DNA from: Pseudomonadota bacterium
Lineage (GTDB): Bacteria; Pseudomonadota; Gammaproteobacteria; Burkholderiales; Burkholderiaceae_F
Direction: 5' to 3'
DNA: 64,000 bases
Assembly: GCA_021825945.1 (NCBI GenBank)
Contig: JAKAFN010000002.1
Span: 229,915 to 293,914 of the forward strand
The translations under genes were made by a program, and so were the position numbers. The notes under the pieces are model-generated. The model was not told the origin of the DNA. It made no database searches and was given only the letters and a program-made list of their open reading frames with translations. Each line of letters starts with the position of its first letter. The stretch's first letter is position 1. Shown here piece by piece: positions 1 to 8,600 of this stretch.

Positions 1-2
1 TC

Positions 3-908
3 TCTGATCTTTGGTCGATTTTCGTAATGCAGGGGTTTTCCGGCCTGAGCCTATTCAGCGTGCTGCTCCTGATGGCATTGGGCCTTGCGATCATCTTCGG
101 GCAGATGGGCGTCATCAACATGGCGCATGGCGAGTTCATGACCATCGGCGCCTATACGATCTACTTGGTATCGAAAATCGCAACGAAGTACTTCCCGGCA
201 TTTGTGCCGTATTACTTCATCGTTGCCGTCGCCGTGGCATTCGTGGTGGCGTTCGCTGTCGGATACCTGGTCGAGTTTCTGCTGATACGGCACCTGTACA
301 AGCGACCGCTCGATACGCTCCTTGCGACCTGGGGCTTGAGCCTCATCATGCAGCAGTTCTTTCGCTCCATATTCGGCGCCCGCGAAGTGAGCGCCACCCT
401 TCCCGACTGGCTGATGGGTGCGTGGCACGCAACGCCGACGATCGACATTCCGCGAAACGGATTGTTCGTGCTGCTGATTTCCTCGCTGGTTACCGGCGCC
501 GTGATCCTTCTTCTCTTCCGGTCAAGCTGGGGACTGCACGTGCGCGCCACGGTGCAGAACCGGATGATGGCGGGTGCCGTCGGAATCAATACCAAAAAGG
601 TCGACCGCCTTACCTTCGCAATGGGATGCGGGATCGCCGGAATCGCGGGTGCCGCATTCACCACCATCGCATCCACCGGACCTACTTCTGGATCCCTGTA
701 CATCGTGGACACCTTTCTGGTGGTGGTGTTCGGTGGCGCGGCGAGTCTGCTCGGCACCGTCGCTTCGGCATTCTCGATCGCGCAGGCCCAGTCCATTCTG
801 ACGTTCTTCATGACCAACGCGATGGGCAAGGTGACGACCCTGGTCATCGTCATCGGCATCCTGATGCTTCGTCCCGAAGGGCTATTCGCGGCGAAAGTTC
901 GGAAGTAA
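3..908 (+). CDS. urtB: Urea/short-chain amide ABC transporter permease UrtB (5' end possibly outside window)
   Basis: Inner-membrane permease of a branched-chain-amino-acid-type (LivH) ABC importer, here of the urea/amide subfamily. The protein is almost wholly hydrophobic. It has the family N-terminal signature GLAIIFGQMGVINMAHGEF and the C-terminal permease motif around LLGTVASAFSIAQAQS. The first visible ATG is at 27 and gives 293 aa, close to family length. The frame stays open to the window edge and the residues before that ATG (SIFV) also resemble the family, so the true start may lie upstream. It heads urtB-urtC-urtD-urtE-fmdA-fmdB; the periplasmic binding protein UrtA is expected just outside the window. 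Assignment to urea rather than amino acids rests on the neighbours (formamidase, urease). Confidence 0.9.
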   Translation, partial: SDLWSIFVMQGFSGLSLFSVLLLMALGLAIIFGQMGVINMAHGEFMTIGAYTIYLVSKIATKYFPAFVPYYFIVAVAVAFVVAFAVGYLVEFLLIRHLYKRPLDTLLATWGLSLIMQQFFRSIFGAREVSATLPDWLMGAWHATPTIDIPRNGLFVLLISSLVTGAVILLLFRSSWGLHVRATVQNRMMAGAVGINTKKVDRLTFAMGCGIAGIAGAAFTTIASTGPTSGSLYIVDTFLVVVFGGAASLLGTVASAFSIAQAQSILTFFMTNAMGKVTTLVIVIGILMLRPEGLFAAKVRK

Positions 909-924
909 ACCGGAGGGAAATGCC

Positions 925-2046
925 ATGCAAGCGTTCTACAAGAAGTTCGTGGGAGGCAGAAGCGGCGCCATCGAGCTCGCGATTCTGTCGGCGCTGATAT
1001 TCGTGCTCCTTCCCGCGACGCTGGACATATTTCGCCTGAATCTCGTTGGCAAATACCTCACCTACGCCTTTGCGGCGGTTAGCCTGGTGATGGTCTGGGG
1101 ATATGGCGGTGTGTTGAGTCTGGGACAGGGCGTGTTCTTCGGCCTTGGCGGGTATTGCATGGCGATGTTTCTCAAGCTGGAGGCCTCGGATTCCATTAGT
1201 ACCATGCACCAGACGACTCCGGGAATTCCGGACTTCATGGATTGGAACCAGATCACGAAGCTTCCTGCATTCTGGGTGCCATTCCACAGCCTGACCTTCG
1301 CCCTGATCGCGGCACTCGTCGTGCCCGCGGCCTTCGCTTACGTCATCGGCGCAACGATGTTCAAGCGTCGCGTCAGCGGGGTCTATTTTTCGATCATCAC
1401 CCAGGCGGTGGCCGCGATCTTGACCATTCTCGTCGTCGGGCAGCAAGGATGGACCGGTGGTATCAACGGCATCACCGACCTGAAGACCATGCACGGTTGG
1501 GACATCAATACCAACAGCGCGAAGTACATCCTGTACTACGTCAACGGCTTTCTCCTGGTTGGCGTGATCATGGTATGCCGCTACGTGTTGTCGTCGAAAC
1601 TCGGTCGCCTGCTTCTCGCAATGCGCGACCGAGAGGACCGCGTTCGCTTTTCCGGATATGACGTCGCGAACTTCAAAATCTTCGTGTTTTGCCTCGGCGC
1701 GGCCATATCTGCGATCGGCGGTGCGATGTTTACTCTGCAGGTGGGGTTCATGTCTCCCAGCTTCATCGGCATCGTGCCCTCAATTGAAATGGTGATCTTC
1801 GCTGCGATCGGTGGTCGGATGTCTCTGGTCGGAGCGGTATACGGAACGCTCCTCGTCAACTACGGAAAGACGACGTTTTCAGAGAACTTCCCGTCGCTGT
1901 GGCTTCTGCTGATGGGCGCGATGTTCATCGGGGTCGTCTTGCTGTTCCCGAATGGATTGGCGGGCCTCTACGAAACCATTCTGAAGAGCCGGGTCGAAAG
2001 GATCCGGGTCCGCTTTGCCCGCAAACCCACCGGGCAGCACGCCTGA
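925..2046 (+). CDS. urtC: Urea/short-chain amide ABC transporter permease UrtC
   Basis: Second inner-membrane permease (LivM-like) of the urea/amide importer, 373 aa, pairing with UrtB. About ten hydrophobic segments are visible. The conserved stretch WGYGGVLSLGQGVFFGLGGY (residues about 58-77) is typical of the LivM/UrtC family, and a C-terminal VVLLFPNGLAGL motif closes the core. It starts 16 bp after urtB with a GGAGGG Shine-Dalgarno, so the two are one transcript. The periplasmic loop around residues 95-110 is longer than in plain LivM, as is usual for UrtC. Family assignment is firm; urea or formamide as the substrate is inferred from context. Confidence 0.93.
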   Translation: MQAFYKKFVGGRSGAIELAILSALIFVLLPATLDIFRLNLVGKYLTYAFAAVSLVMVWGYGGVLSLGQGVFFGLGGYCMAMFLKLEASDSISTMHQTTPGIPDFMDWNQITKLPAFWVPFHSLTFALIAALVVPAAFAYVIGATMFKRRVSGVYFSIITQAVAAILTILVVGQQGWTGGINGITDLKTMHGWDINTNSAKYILYYVNGFLLVGVIMVCRYVLSSKLGRLLLAMRDREDRVRFSGYDVANFKIFVFCLGAAISAIGGAMFTLQVGFMSPSFIGIVPSIEMVIFAAIGGRMSLVGAVYGTLLVNYGKTTFSENFPSLWLLLMGAMFIGVVLLFPNGLAGLYETILKSRVERIRVRFARKPTGQHA

Positions 2047-2073
2047 TCTCTTGTCGACAGAGGACTACGAGAA

Positions 2074-2820
2074 ATGAAACATCGCAATGAAATCGTCCTC
2101 GCAATCGAGGACCTCACCGTGTCGTTCGATGGATTCAGGGCGGTGGACGGGCTGAACTTGTATGTCGAGCGGGACGAACTCCGGGCGGTCATCGGTCCAA
2201 ACGGTGCCGGGAAGACGACTGTATTGGACCTGATCTGCGGCAAGACCAAGGCGACGGCCGGCAGCATTCAGTTCAAGGGAATCGAACTCACCACGATGCC
2301 GGAACACAAGATCGTGCAAGCCGGCGTCGGCCGAAAATTCCAGAATCCATCCATTTACGAAAACCTCACGGTCTTCGAGAACCTCGAAATTTCGTATCCC
2401 CGTGGCCGCGGAGTGATCGGGTCGCTGATGTTCGAGCGGACCAGCGACGTGAACGATCGTATCCACGAAGTACTCGAGGAAATTTTCCTCGTCGATCACC
2501 CGAACACCCAGGCCGGTCTCCTCAGCCACGGGCAGAAGCAATGGTTGGAGATTGGAATGCTGATCATCCAGAGCCCTCAACTTCTGTTGCTGGATGAACC
2601 GGTCGCGGGAATGAGCGTTTCGGAGCGCGAAAAGACGGCGGAACTTCTCAACCGGATATCGAATGGACGTTCCGTGATCGTCATCGAGCACGATATGGAA
2701 TTCGTCAAGCGCATTGCCGACAACGTCACGGTATTGCATCAGGGAAAGCTGCTGGCGGAGGGCAGCATGGAGTCTGTACAAGGAAATCCCAAGGTAATCG
2801 AGGTCTATTTGGGACATTGA
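2074..2820 (+). CDS. urtD: Urea ABC transporter ATP-binding subunit UrtD
   Basis: Cytoplasmic ATPase (LivG-like) of the importer, 248 aa. It shows Walker A GPNGAGKTT (about residues 46-54), the ABC signature in the UrtD-specific form LSHGQKQWLE, Walker B LLLLDEP followed by VAGMS, and the H-loop in VIEHDMEF. The SHGQ variant of the usual SGGQ signature is characteristic of UrtD. It lies 27 bp after urtC, with GAGGACTACGAGA upstream of the ATG. Its stop is followed by the ribosome-binding site of urtE, so translation is probably coupled. Confidence 0.94.
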   Translation: MKHRNEIVLAIEDLTVSFDGFRAVDGLNLYVERDELRAVIGPNGAGKTTVLDLICGKTKATAGSIQFKGIELTTMPEHKIVQAGVGRKFQNPSIYENLTVFENLEISYPRGRGVIGSLMFERTSDVNDRIHEVLEEIFLVDHPNTQAGLLSHGQKQWLEIGMLIIQSPQLLLLDEPVAGMSVSEREKTAELLNRISNGRSVIVIEHDMEFVKRIADNVTVLHQGKLLAEGSMESVQGNPKVIEVYLGH

Positions 2821-2831
2821 GGAGGACAGCG

Positions 2832-3533
2832 ATGACCGGTTCCACGTTCAGCATCAAAAATCTTTCTTCGGGATATGGACAGAGCGAGGTCATCCATGAC
2901 CTCACATTCGAGATTCAAGGCAGCGAAATCGTTGCGATCATGGGACGTAACGGAATGGGGAAGTCCACGCTATTTCGCACGCTAATGGGCGTGCTTCCGG
3001 CATTTCGGGGCGATGTGGCGCTCGACGGGCAGTCCCTCGGAGGCATGGAGTCCCACCAGCGTGTCGGGCGGGGAGTCGCCTATGTGCCGCAGGGTCGGAT
3101 GATCTTTTCCCACATGACGGTCGAAGAAAACATTCGAACGGGGTTGCCGCCAGCCGCTCAGGGAAAAGTGCCCGAAGACCTGTATGCACTGTTTCCGGTC
3201 CTCTTTGACATGCGGGGACGGAAAGGGGGAAACCTGTCCGGTGGTCAACAACAACAACTCGCGATTGCGCGCGCGCTGGCAACCAATCCAAAGGTGCTGT
3301 TGCTCGACGAACCGACCGAGGGAATCCAGCCGTCGATCATCAAGGATATCGCGAAAAGTCTGCGGGAGATTCGCAAGCTGCGCAATCTCGCGATCGTGGT
3401 TTCCGAGCAGGTCCTGAGTTTCACCTTGGAGATCGCGGATCGCTTTTTTGTAATCGAGAAGGGACGCTTCGTCCATGAGGATCATCGACGGAACGTCAAT
3501 GCGGAAACCATCAGTCGGTATTTGTCCATTTGA
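2832..3533 (+). CDS. urtE: Urea ABC transporter ATP-binding subunit UrtE
   Basis: Second ATPase (LivF-like), 233 aa from the ATG at 2832. That start is preferred over an in-frame TTG overlapping the urtD stop because GAGGAGGA sits immediately upstream. Motifs are Walker A GRNGMGKST, signature LSGGQQQQLAIARAL and Walker B LLLDEPTEGIQP. The UrtE-type GIQPSII stretch after Walker B supports the assignment. It completes the urtBCDE set; UrtD and UrtE form the ATPase dimer under the UrtB/UrtC permeases. Confidence 0.94.
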   Translation: MTGSTFSIKNLSSGYGQSEVIHDLTFEIQGSEIVAIMGRNGMGKSTLFRTLMGVLPAFRGDVALDGQSLGGMESHQRVGRGVAYVPQGRMIFSHMTVEENIRTGLPPAAQGKVPEDLYALFPVLFDMRGRKGGNLSGGQQQQLAIARALATNPKVLLLDEPTEGIQPSIIKDIAKSLREIRKLRNLAIVVSEQVLSFTLEIADRFFVIEKGRFVHEDHRRNVNAETISRYLSI

Positions 3534-3607
3534 CCAATCCCCGCTGTTGCGAGTCCACCGGCGAGCGTTGCACCGCGCACATTGCCATTCAACAGAGAGA
3601 GTTAGCC

Positions 3608-4834
3608 ATGACCAACACGCTAATCAAAGTAGATCTTTCGCAGTCACCGTATGAAAACGAATCGGTCCACAACCGATGGCATCCGGACATCCCGATGGCT
3701 GCCTGGGTGAATCCTGGGGACGATTTCATTCTCGAAACGTACGACTGGACCGGCGGCCATATCAAGAACAACGACAGTGCCGACGACGTCCGCGATATCG
3801 ATTTGAGTACCGTCCATTTCCTGAGCGGACCGATCGGCGTGAAGGGAGCCGAGCCAGGCGACCTCCTGGTGGTCGACCTGCTCGACATCGGCGCCAAGCC
3901 GGACAGTCTGTGGGGGTTCAACGGGGTTTTCAGCAAAAAGAACGGCGGCGGATTCCTTACCGAGCACTTTCCCAAGGCGCAAAAGTCGATCTGGGATTTT
4001 CACGGCATGTTTACAAGTTCGCGCCATGTTCCCGGCGTCCGATTCGCCGGGCTGATTCATCCAGGATTGATCGGTTGCATGCCAGACCGACCGATGCTCG
4101 AGATGTGGAACCGCCGGGAACAGGACTTCATCGCCACCGATCCGGGCCGCGTACCGCCACTGGCCAATCCGCCGTCTGCGAAGATGGCGCACATGGGGAA
4201 ACTTCACGGAACTGCGCGGGACCAAGCCGCCGCAGAAGGTGCACGCACGGTGCCGCCGCGGGAGCACGGTGGAAACTGCGACATCAAGGATCTTTCTCGC
4301 GGATCGAAGGTTTATTTTCCGGTGTACGTGGACGGCGCTGGGTTGTCGGTGGGTGACTTGCACTTCAGCCAGGGCGATGGCGAAATCACCTTCTGCGGCG
4401 CGATTGAAATGGCCGGATGGGTTCACATGAGGGTGAATCTCATCAAGGGCGGCATGGCCAAGTACGGCATCAAGAACCCCATTTTCAAACCGAGCCCGAT
4501 CACGCCGACATATCGCGACTATGTGATCTTCGAGGGCATCTCGGTCGATGAAGAAGGGAAGCAGCACTACCTGGACGTTCATGTCGCATACCGCCAGGCT
4601 TGCCTCAACGCGATCGAATACCTGAAGAAGTTCGGCTACACGGGCGCCCAGGCGTATTCGATTTTGGGCACGGCACCGGTGCAGGGACACATCAGCGGCG
4701 TGGTGGACATTCCGAACGCCTGTGCGACGTTGTGGTTGCCGACGGAGATTTTCGAATTCGACATCAATCCCACTGCGGCGGGACCGATCCAGCACATCGC
4801 TGGGGGCGTCGACCTTCCGCTGTCGGAAGACTGA
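3608..4834 (+). CDS. fmdA: Formamidase (FmdA/AmdA family)
   Basis: Cytoplasmic hydrolase converting formamide (and possibly acetamide) to ammonia plus the acid, 408 aa, the full length of the FmdA_AmdA family. Recognisable family stretches are ETYDWTGGHIKNNDSADDV near residue 40, LSGPIGVKGAEPGDLLVVD near 75, and GGNCDIKDLSRGSKVYFPV near 220. The start at 3608 is chosen because AGAGAGAGTTAG precedes it and the protein begins as in known formamidases; an upstream in-frame start lacks family similarity. It follows the transporter by 74 bp, an order like the amide clusters of methylotrophs. Imported formamide would be hydrolysed here, and any urea would go to urease. Confidence 0.94.
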   Translation: MTNTLIKVDLSQSPYENESVHNRWHPDIPMAAWVNPGDDFILETYDWTGGHIKNNDSADDVRDIDLSTVHFLSGPIGVKGAEPGDLLVVDLLDIGAKPDSLWGFNGVFSKKNGGGFLTEHFPKAQKSIWDFHGMFTSSRHVPGVRFAGLIHPGLIGCMPDRPMLEMWNRREQDFIATDPGRVPPLANPPSAKMAHMGKLHGTARDQAAAEGARTVPPREHGGNCDIKDLSRGSKVYFPVYVDGAGLSVGDLHFSQGDGEITFCGAIEMAGWVHMRVNLIKGGMAKYGIKNPIFKPSPITPTYRDYVIFEGISVDEEGKQHYLDVHVAYRQACLNAIEYLKKFGYTGAQAYSILGTAPVQGHISGVVDIPNACATLWLPTEIFEFDINPTAAGPIQHIAGGVDLPLSED

Positions 4835-4844
4835 CGAAAACGCG

Positions 4845-4871
4845 GCGGCCCGCGGGCATGGCGCGGGCCGC
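4845..4871 (+). terminator. Intercistronic GC-rich hairpin between fmdA and fmdB
   Basis: A perfect 10-bp inverted repeat (GCGGCCCGCG, 7-nt loop, CGCGGGCCGC) lies 10 bp after the fmdA stop and 25 bp before the fmdB start. No T-run follows, so it is not a classical terminator. It could reduce read-through or protect the upstream mRNA 3' end, which would lower fmdB relative to fmdA. Confidence 0.5.
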
Positions 4872-4896
4872 ACCCACCTTCCTGGGAGGTCTTCGC

Positions 4897-5238
4897 ATGC
4901 CGGTATATGACTATCTCTGTGACCGTTGCGGCCGCTTTTCCGTGCTGCGCCCGATCGACCAGCGGGATGCCGGTTGCCGTTGCCCGACATGCGAGGGCGA
5001 TGCGCGCCGCGCCATCCTGTCGGCGCCGGCGCTTTCGGCCATGACGACGCAGTCTCGCAAGGCCCACGCCACCAACGAGCGCGCGGCGCATGCGCCGCGC
5101 ACGAGCGCGGAATATCAGGCGTCTCGGCATCCGCCGGGATGCGGCTGCTGCAGTTCGAAAAAATCCCAAGCCACCGTGCGAAGCGCCGACGGAGCCAAGG
5201 GGTTTCCCAGCAAGCGCCCGTGGATGATTAGCCACTGA
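4897..5238 (+). CDS. fmdB: FmdB-family zinc ribbon protein
   Basis: Small protein, 113 aa, starting at the ATG at 4897 behind TGGGAGGT. The N-terminal FmdB zinc ribbon is clear: MPVYDYLCDRCG, then CRCPTC about 20 residues later. The C-terminal half carries a second Cys cluster (GCGCCSSKK) and is otherwise low-complexity. In Methylophilus, FmdB was named as a putative regulator of the amide operon, but the biochemical role of the family is not firmly known. Position directly after fmdA supports a link to amide use. Transcription probably comes from the upstream operon through the hairpin at 4845-4871. Confidence 0.88.
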   Translation: MPVYDYLCDRCGRFSVLRPIDQRDAGCRCPTCEGDARRAILSAPALSAMTTQSRKAHATNERAAHAPRTSAEYQASRHPPGCGCCSSKKSQATVRSADGAKGFPSKRPWMISH

Positions 5239-5251
5239 CTGCTGAAAAGCC

Positions 5252-5297
5252 GATCGGTACGAATGCCGGAGTGGAAGCCCCGGCTCGTACCGTGATC
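5252..5297 (+). terminator. Inverted repeat downstream of fmdB
   Basis: Arms GATCGGTACGA (5252-5262) and TCGTACCGTGATC (5285-5297) pair over about 11 bp with one bulge, and CCGG/CCGG lies inside. It begins 14 bp after the fmdB stop. No U-tract follows. It is a plausible end or stabiliser of the urt-fmd transcript. Confidence 0.4.
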
Positions 5298-5381
5298 GGA
5301 ACGAACCCCGGCGCGGCTCCAGGTATTCCCACGCTGGTGCCGCCTGGGAATCGGTGTCGCGCCTTGCGCGCCGGTCGGCGG

Positions 5382-5398
5382 CGCACCACGATTGTGCT
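5382..5398 (+). promoter_or_regulatory. NtrC-like enhancer site upstream of the sensor kinase gene
   Basis: CGCACCA-CGA-TTGTGCT has the 7-3-7 architecture of enterobacterial NtrC sites (TGCACCA-N3-TGGTGCT) and matches about 12 of the 14 half-site bases. It lies roughly 150 bp upstream of the -24/-12 element at 5534-5548, a normal enhancer distance. The match is by eye; binding is inferred. Confidence 0.45.
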
Positions 5399-5533
5399 GG
5401 CGCCCGCCCGGAGTCCGTGCGGACCTGCACCGGACGGTTCCTCGAGGCCGCAGACATCGCCATGCGATGGGCGGTGACGCATTGGCGGCCTGCGCATTCA
5501 TGGGCGCGCCGGTTTCGTGTGATGTGTCGTCGT

Positions 5534-5548
5534 TGGTACGCTTTTTGC
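5534..5548 (+). promoter_or_regulatory. Sigma-54 (-24/-12) promoter of the transporter-kinase gene
   Basis: TGGTACG-CTTT-TTGC matches the RpoN consensus TGGCACG-N4-TTGC at all but one position with exact spacing. The predicted transcription start is near 5560, 55 bp before the ATG at 5615. This also argues against in-frame starts upstream of about 5560. Nitrogen-limitation control through NtrC is inferred, supported by the site at 5382-5398. Confidence 0.7.
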
Positions 5549-5614
5549 GGCGAATTCTTGGAATTCCTGAAACGAGGATCTCCCCGGCTTCGTACGGGGT
5601 GCGGCGCTGCCGCC

Positions 5615-8600
5615 ATGAGCACTGTGACACAAAAAATCTCTCCGATTCGACGGCGATACAACTCCTGGGTTGCCGATCAGACCATGGAGGACTACGCGTT
5701 GCGCTACACACCGCGTCAGTTTCGAAAGTGGTCGGAACTGCGTGTCGCCAACACGACATCCGGTGCTGCATCGTTTCTTGCGATGGAAACGATCGGTGGG
5801 ACCATCGCGATGAAATATGGATTCTCGAACGCGGTGGCGGCGATTCTTCTCGTTGGGGTGGTGATCTTTGTAACCGGACTTCCGATCAGCTACTACGCGG
5901 CCCGGTATGGGTTGGACATGGACTTGTTGACGCGCGGGGCCGGGTTCGGGTACCTCGGCTCCACGGTCACATCGCTGATCTACGCGAGTTTCACGTTCAT
6001 ATTTTTCGCGCTCGAAGCGTCCATCATGGCGATGGCGTTGCAGATGTGGCTGAAAATCGGAATGGTCTGGTGCTACCTCCTGAGCTCGGTCGTCATCATT
6101 CCGTTGGCCATTCGCGGCATCACCTTGATCTCGCGCTTGCAGGCATGGACACAGCCGGTCTGGTTGCTGCTACTGGTTCTGCCATATCTTGCAATTGCAT
6201 GGCACAGTCCCGGAGAATTTCGGGACTTTTCCCGGCTTTCTGGGCAGGTTTCGAAAACATCCGGATTCGACCTCGCGATGTTCGGCGCCGCCGCGGTCAT
6301 TCCCTTTTCCCTGATCGTGCAGATCGGCGAACAGGTGGACTTCCTGCGGTTTCTTCCGGAACGTACGCCGGCGAACCGAATTCGGTGGTGGTCTGCCGTG
6401 CTCATTGCCGGTCCAGGATGGATCGGTCCTGGCGTCCTCAAAATGTTGGGCGGTGCGTTCCTCACCGATCTCGCGATCCGCCACGGCACGCCGCCGGCGC
6501 ACGCCATCGAGCCGACCCAGATGTACCTGACGGGGTATGGCAGCGTGTTCCGGTCGCCGACGCTCATTCTCGCAGCGACCGTGTTGTTCGTCATCGTGTC
6601 GCAAACGAAGATCAACGTCACGAATGCCTATGCCGGTTCGCTCGCCTGGTCCAACTTCTTCGCTCGACTGACCCACAACCATCCAGGTCGGGTCGTCTGG
6701 CTGATCTTCAATGTGGTCATTGCGCTGGTGCTCATGGCGATGGATGTATTTCATGCCATCGATCGCGTGCTCGGCTTCTATAGCAATATCGCAATCGCAT
6801 GGGTGGGAGCCCTGGTGGGTGATCTCCTCGTCAATAAGCCGCTCGGCCTGAGTCCCGCCGGAATCGAGTTCAAGCGCGGTCACCTGTACGACGTGAACCC
6901 AGTCGGAATTGGAGCGATGGGTCTTGCGGTGATGGCTTCCATCATGGCCTGGTCGGGCGCATTGGGTGATCACTGGCGATATGCTGCTCCCCTGCTCGCG
7001 CTGTTGGTCGCGATCGTGATGTCCCCGATCATTGCCTGGTTGACACGCGGTCGCTACTACGTTGCCCGGCCGCACGAGGAGACGTCGTCGTGCGGCGGGC
7101 GAGCGCGCTGCAGCGTATGTGACAACGAGTTTGAATCGGAGGACATCCTTCGGTGCCCGGCCTACGACGCGCCGATCTGTTCGCTTTGCTGCGCGCTCGA
7201 ATCGCGCTGCGATGACCGCTGCAAAAAGGATTCCCGCATTGCAGATCAAGTGATTACGCTGCTCTTTGCAATGTTTCCACGGAGCGTCGCGCAGCGCATC
7301 GACGTCCGCATGCTGCAATACCTCGGGGTTTTTCTGGCGCTCGCGTCGCTCGTTGCCGCGGTCATCGCCATTGTCTACATCCAGGAGTCGCAGACGGCTC
7401 CGGCCGGGACGGCCGTTGCGTTTCTGCAGGCCGCGCTGTTCAAGGTATTCGGAATCCTGACGCTGATCGTTGGCGTCTCAAGCTGGTGGATCGTCCTTGC
7501 CGGGCAAAGTCGCCGCGTGGCTCTGGATGAGGCAAATCGCCAGAACCGGCTTCTCACAATGGAAATCGATGCGCACCAACGCACGGACATGGCCTTGCAG
7601 AAGGCGAAGGAATCGGCGGAGGCCGCGAACCAGGCCAAGACCCGTTATGTCGCGGGCATCACCCACGAATTGCGCTCCCCCCTCAACAGCATTCTGGGGT
7701 ATAGCCAGATCCTGCTAAAAAGTCGGGCCGCTTCGCAAGCGGATCAGGAAGGCATCCAGACGATACACCGTAGTGCCGAACACATGTTGGCGCTGGTCGA
7801 CGGCCTGTTGGACCTCGCGCGGATCGAGGCCGGTCGCCTCCGGCTCGATTTGGCCCCCCTGCTTCTGTCGGCATTTCTGGACGAGCTCGTCGCCATGATC
7901 CGGCCGCAAATCGAGAGCAAAGGGCTGCAGTTTACGTACTCGCATTCGGGTGCGATGCCGTCCTGGGTTCAGGCGGATGCGAAATACCTGCGTCAGATCC
8001 TATTGAACCTGCTCAGCAATGCCGCCCGGTTCACGGATGCCGGCCTCGTGTCGCTGCACGTGAACTGTCTTCAGGAAGTCTTATGTTTCGACGTTGCCGA
8101 CACGGGCATCGGCATCGCTCCGCAGGACGTTCAGCGGATTTTTTCTCCCTTCGAGCGTGGTGCAAACGGGCGGCATCGCAGAAGCGGCGGAACTGGCCTG
8201 GGCCTGACGATCAGTGCCCTGCTCGCTTCGCTGATGGGCGGCGATCTCGCGCTCGTCCGTACTTCGAGCGCCGGCAGCGTGTTCCGGCTTCGGCTGCATC
8301 TGCGGGAGGTGAGCGATCCCGGGGTGCGGACACCGGTGCCGCTTTTCACCGGTGGCTATCTTGGCCCCCGAAAGTCCCTCTTGGTTGTCGACGATCAGCC
8401 GGAGCAGCGCCAGATGCTGGCCGGAATGCTGGCCCAGATGGGCTTCGAGGTACGCGAGGCCGCGAGCGGCAAGGAGTGCATCGATGTTCTTTCCGGGGGC
8501 CCGATCGCCGATGCGGTGCTGCTGGACATCACCATGGATGACATGGACGGATGGGAAACCGCAAGACGCGTCCGATCCGCTGGCAACGACACCCCGATCA

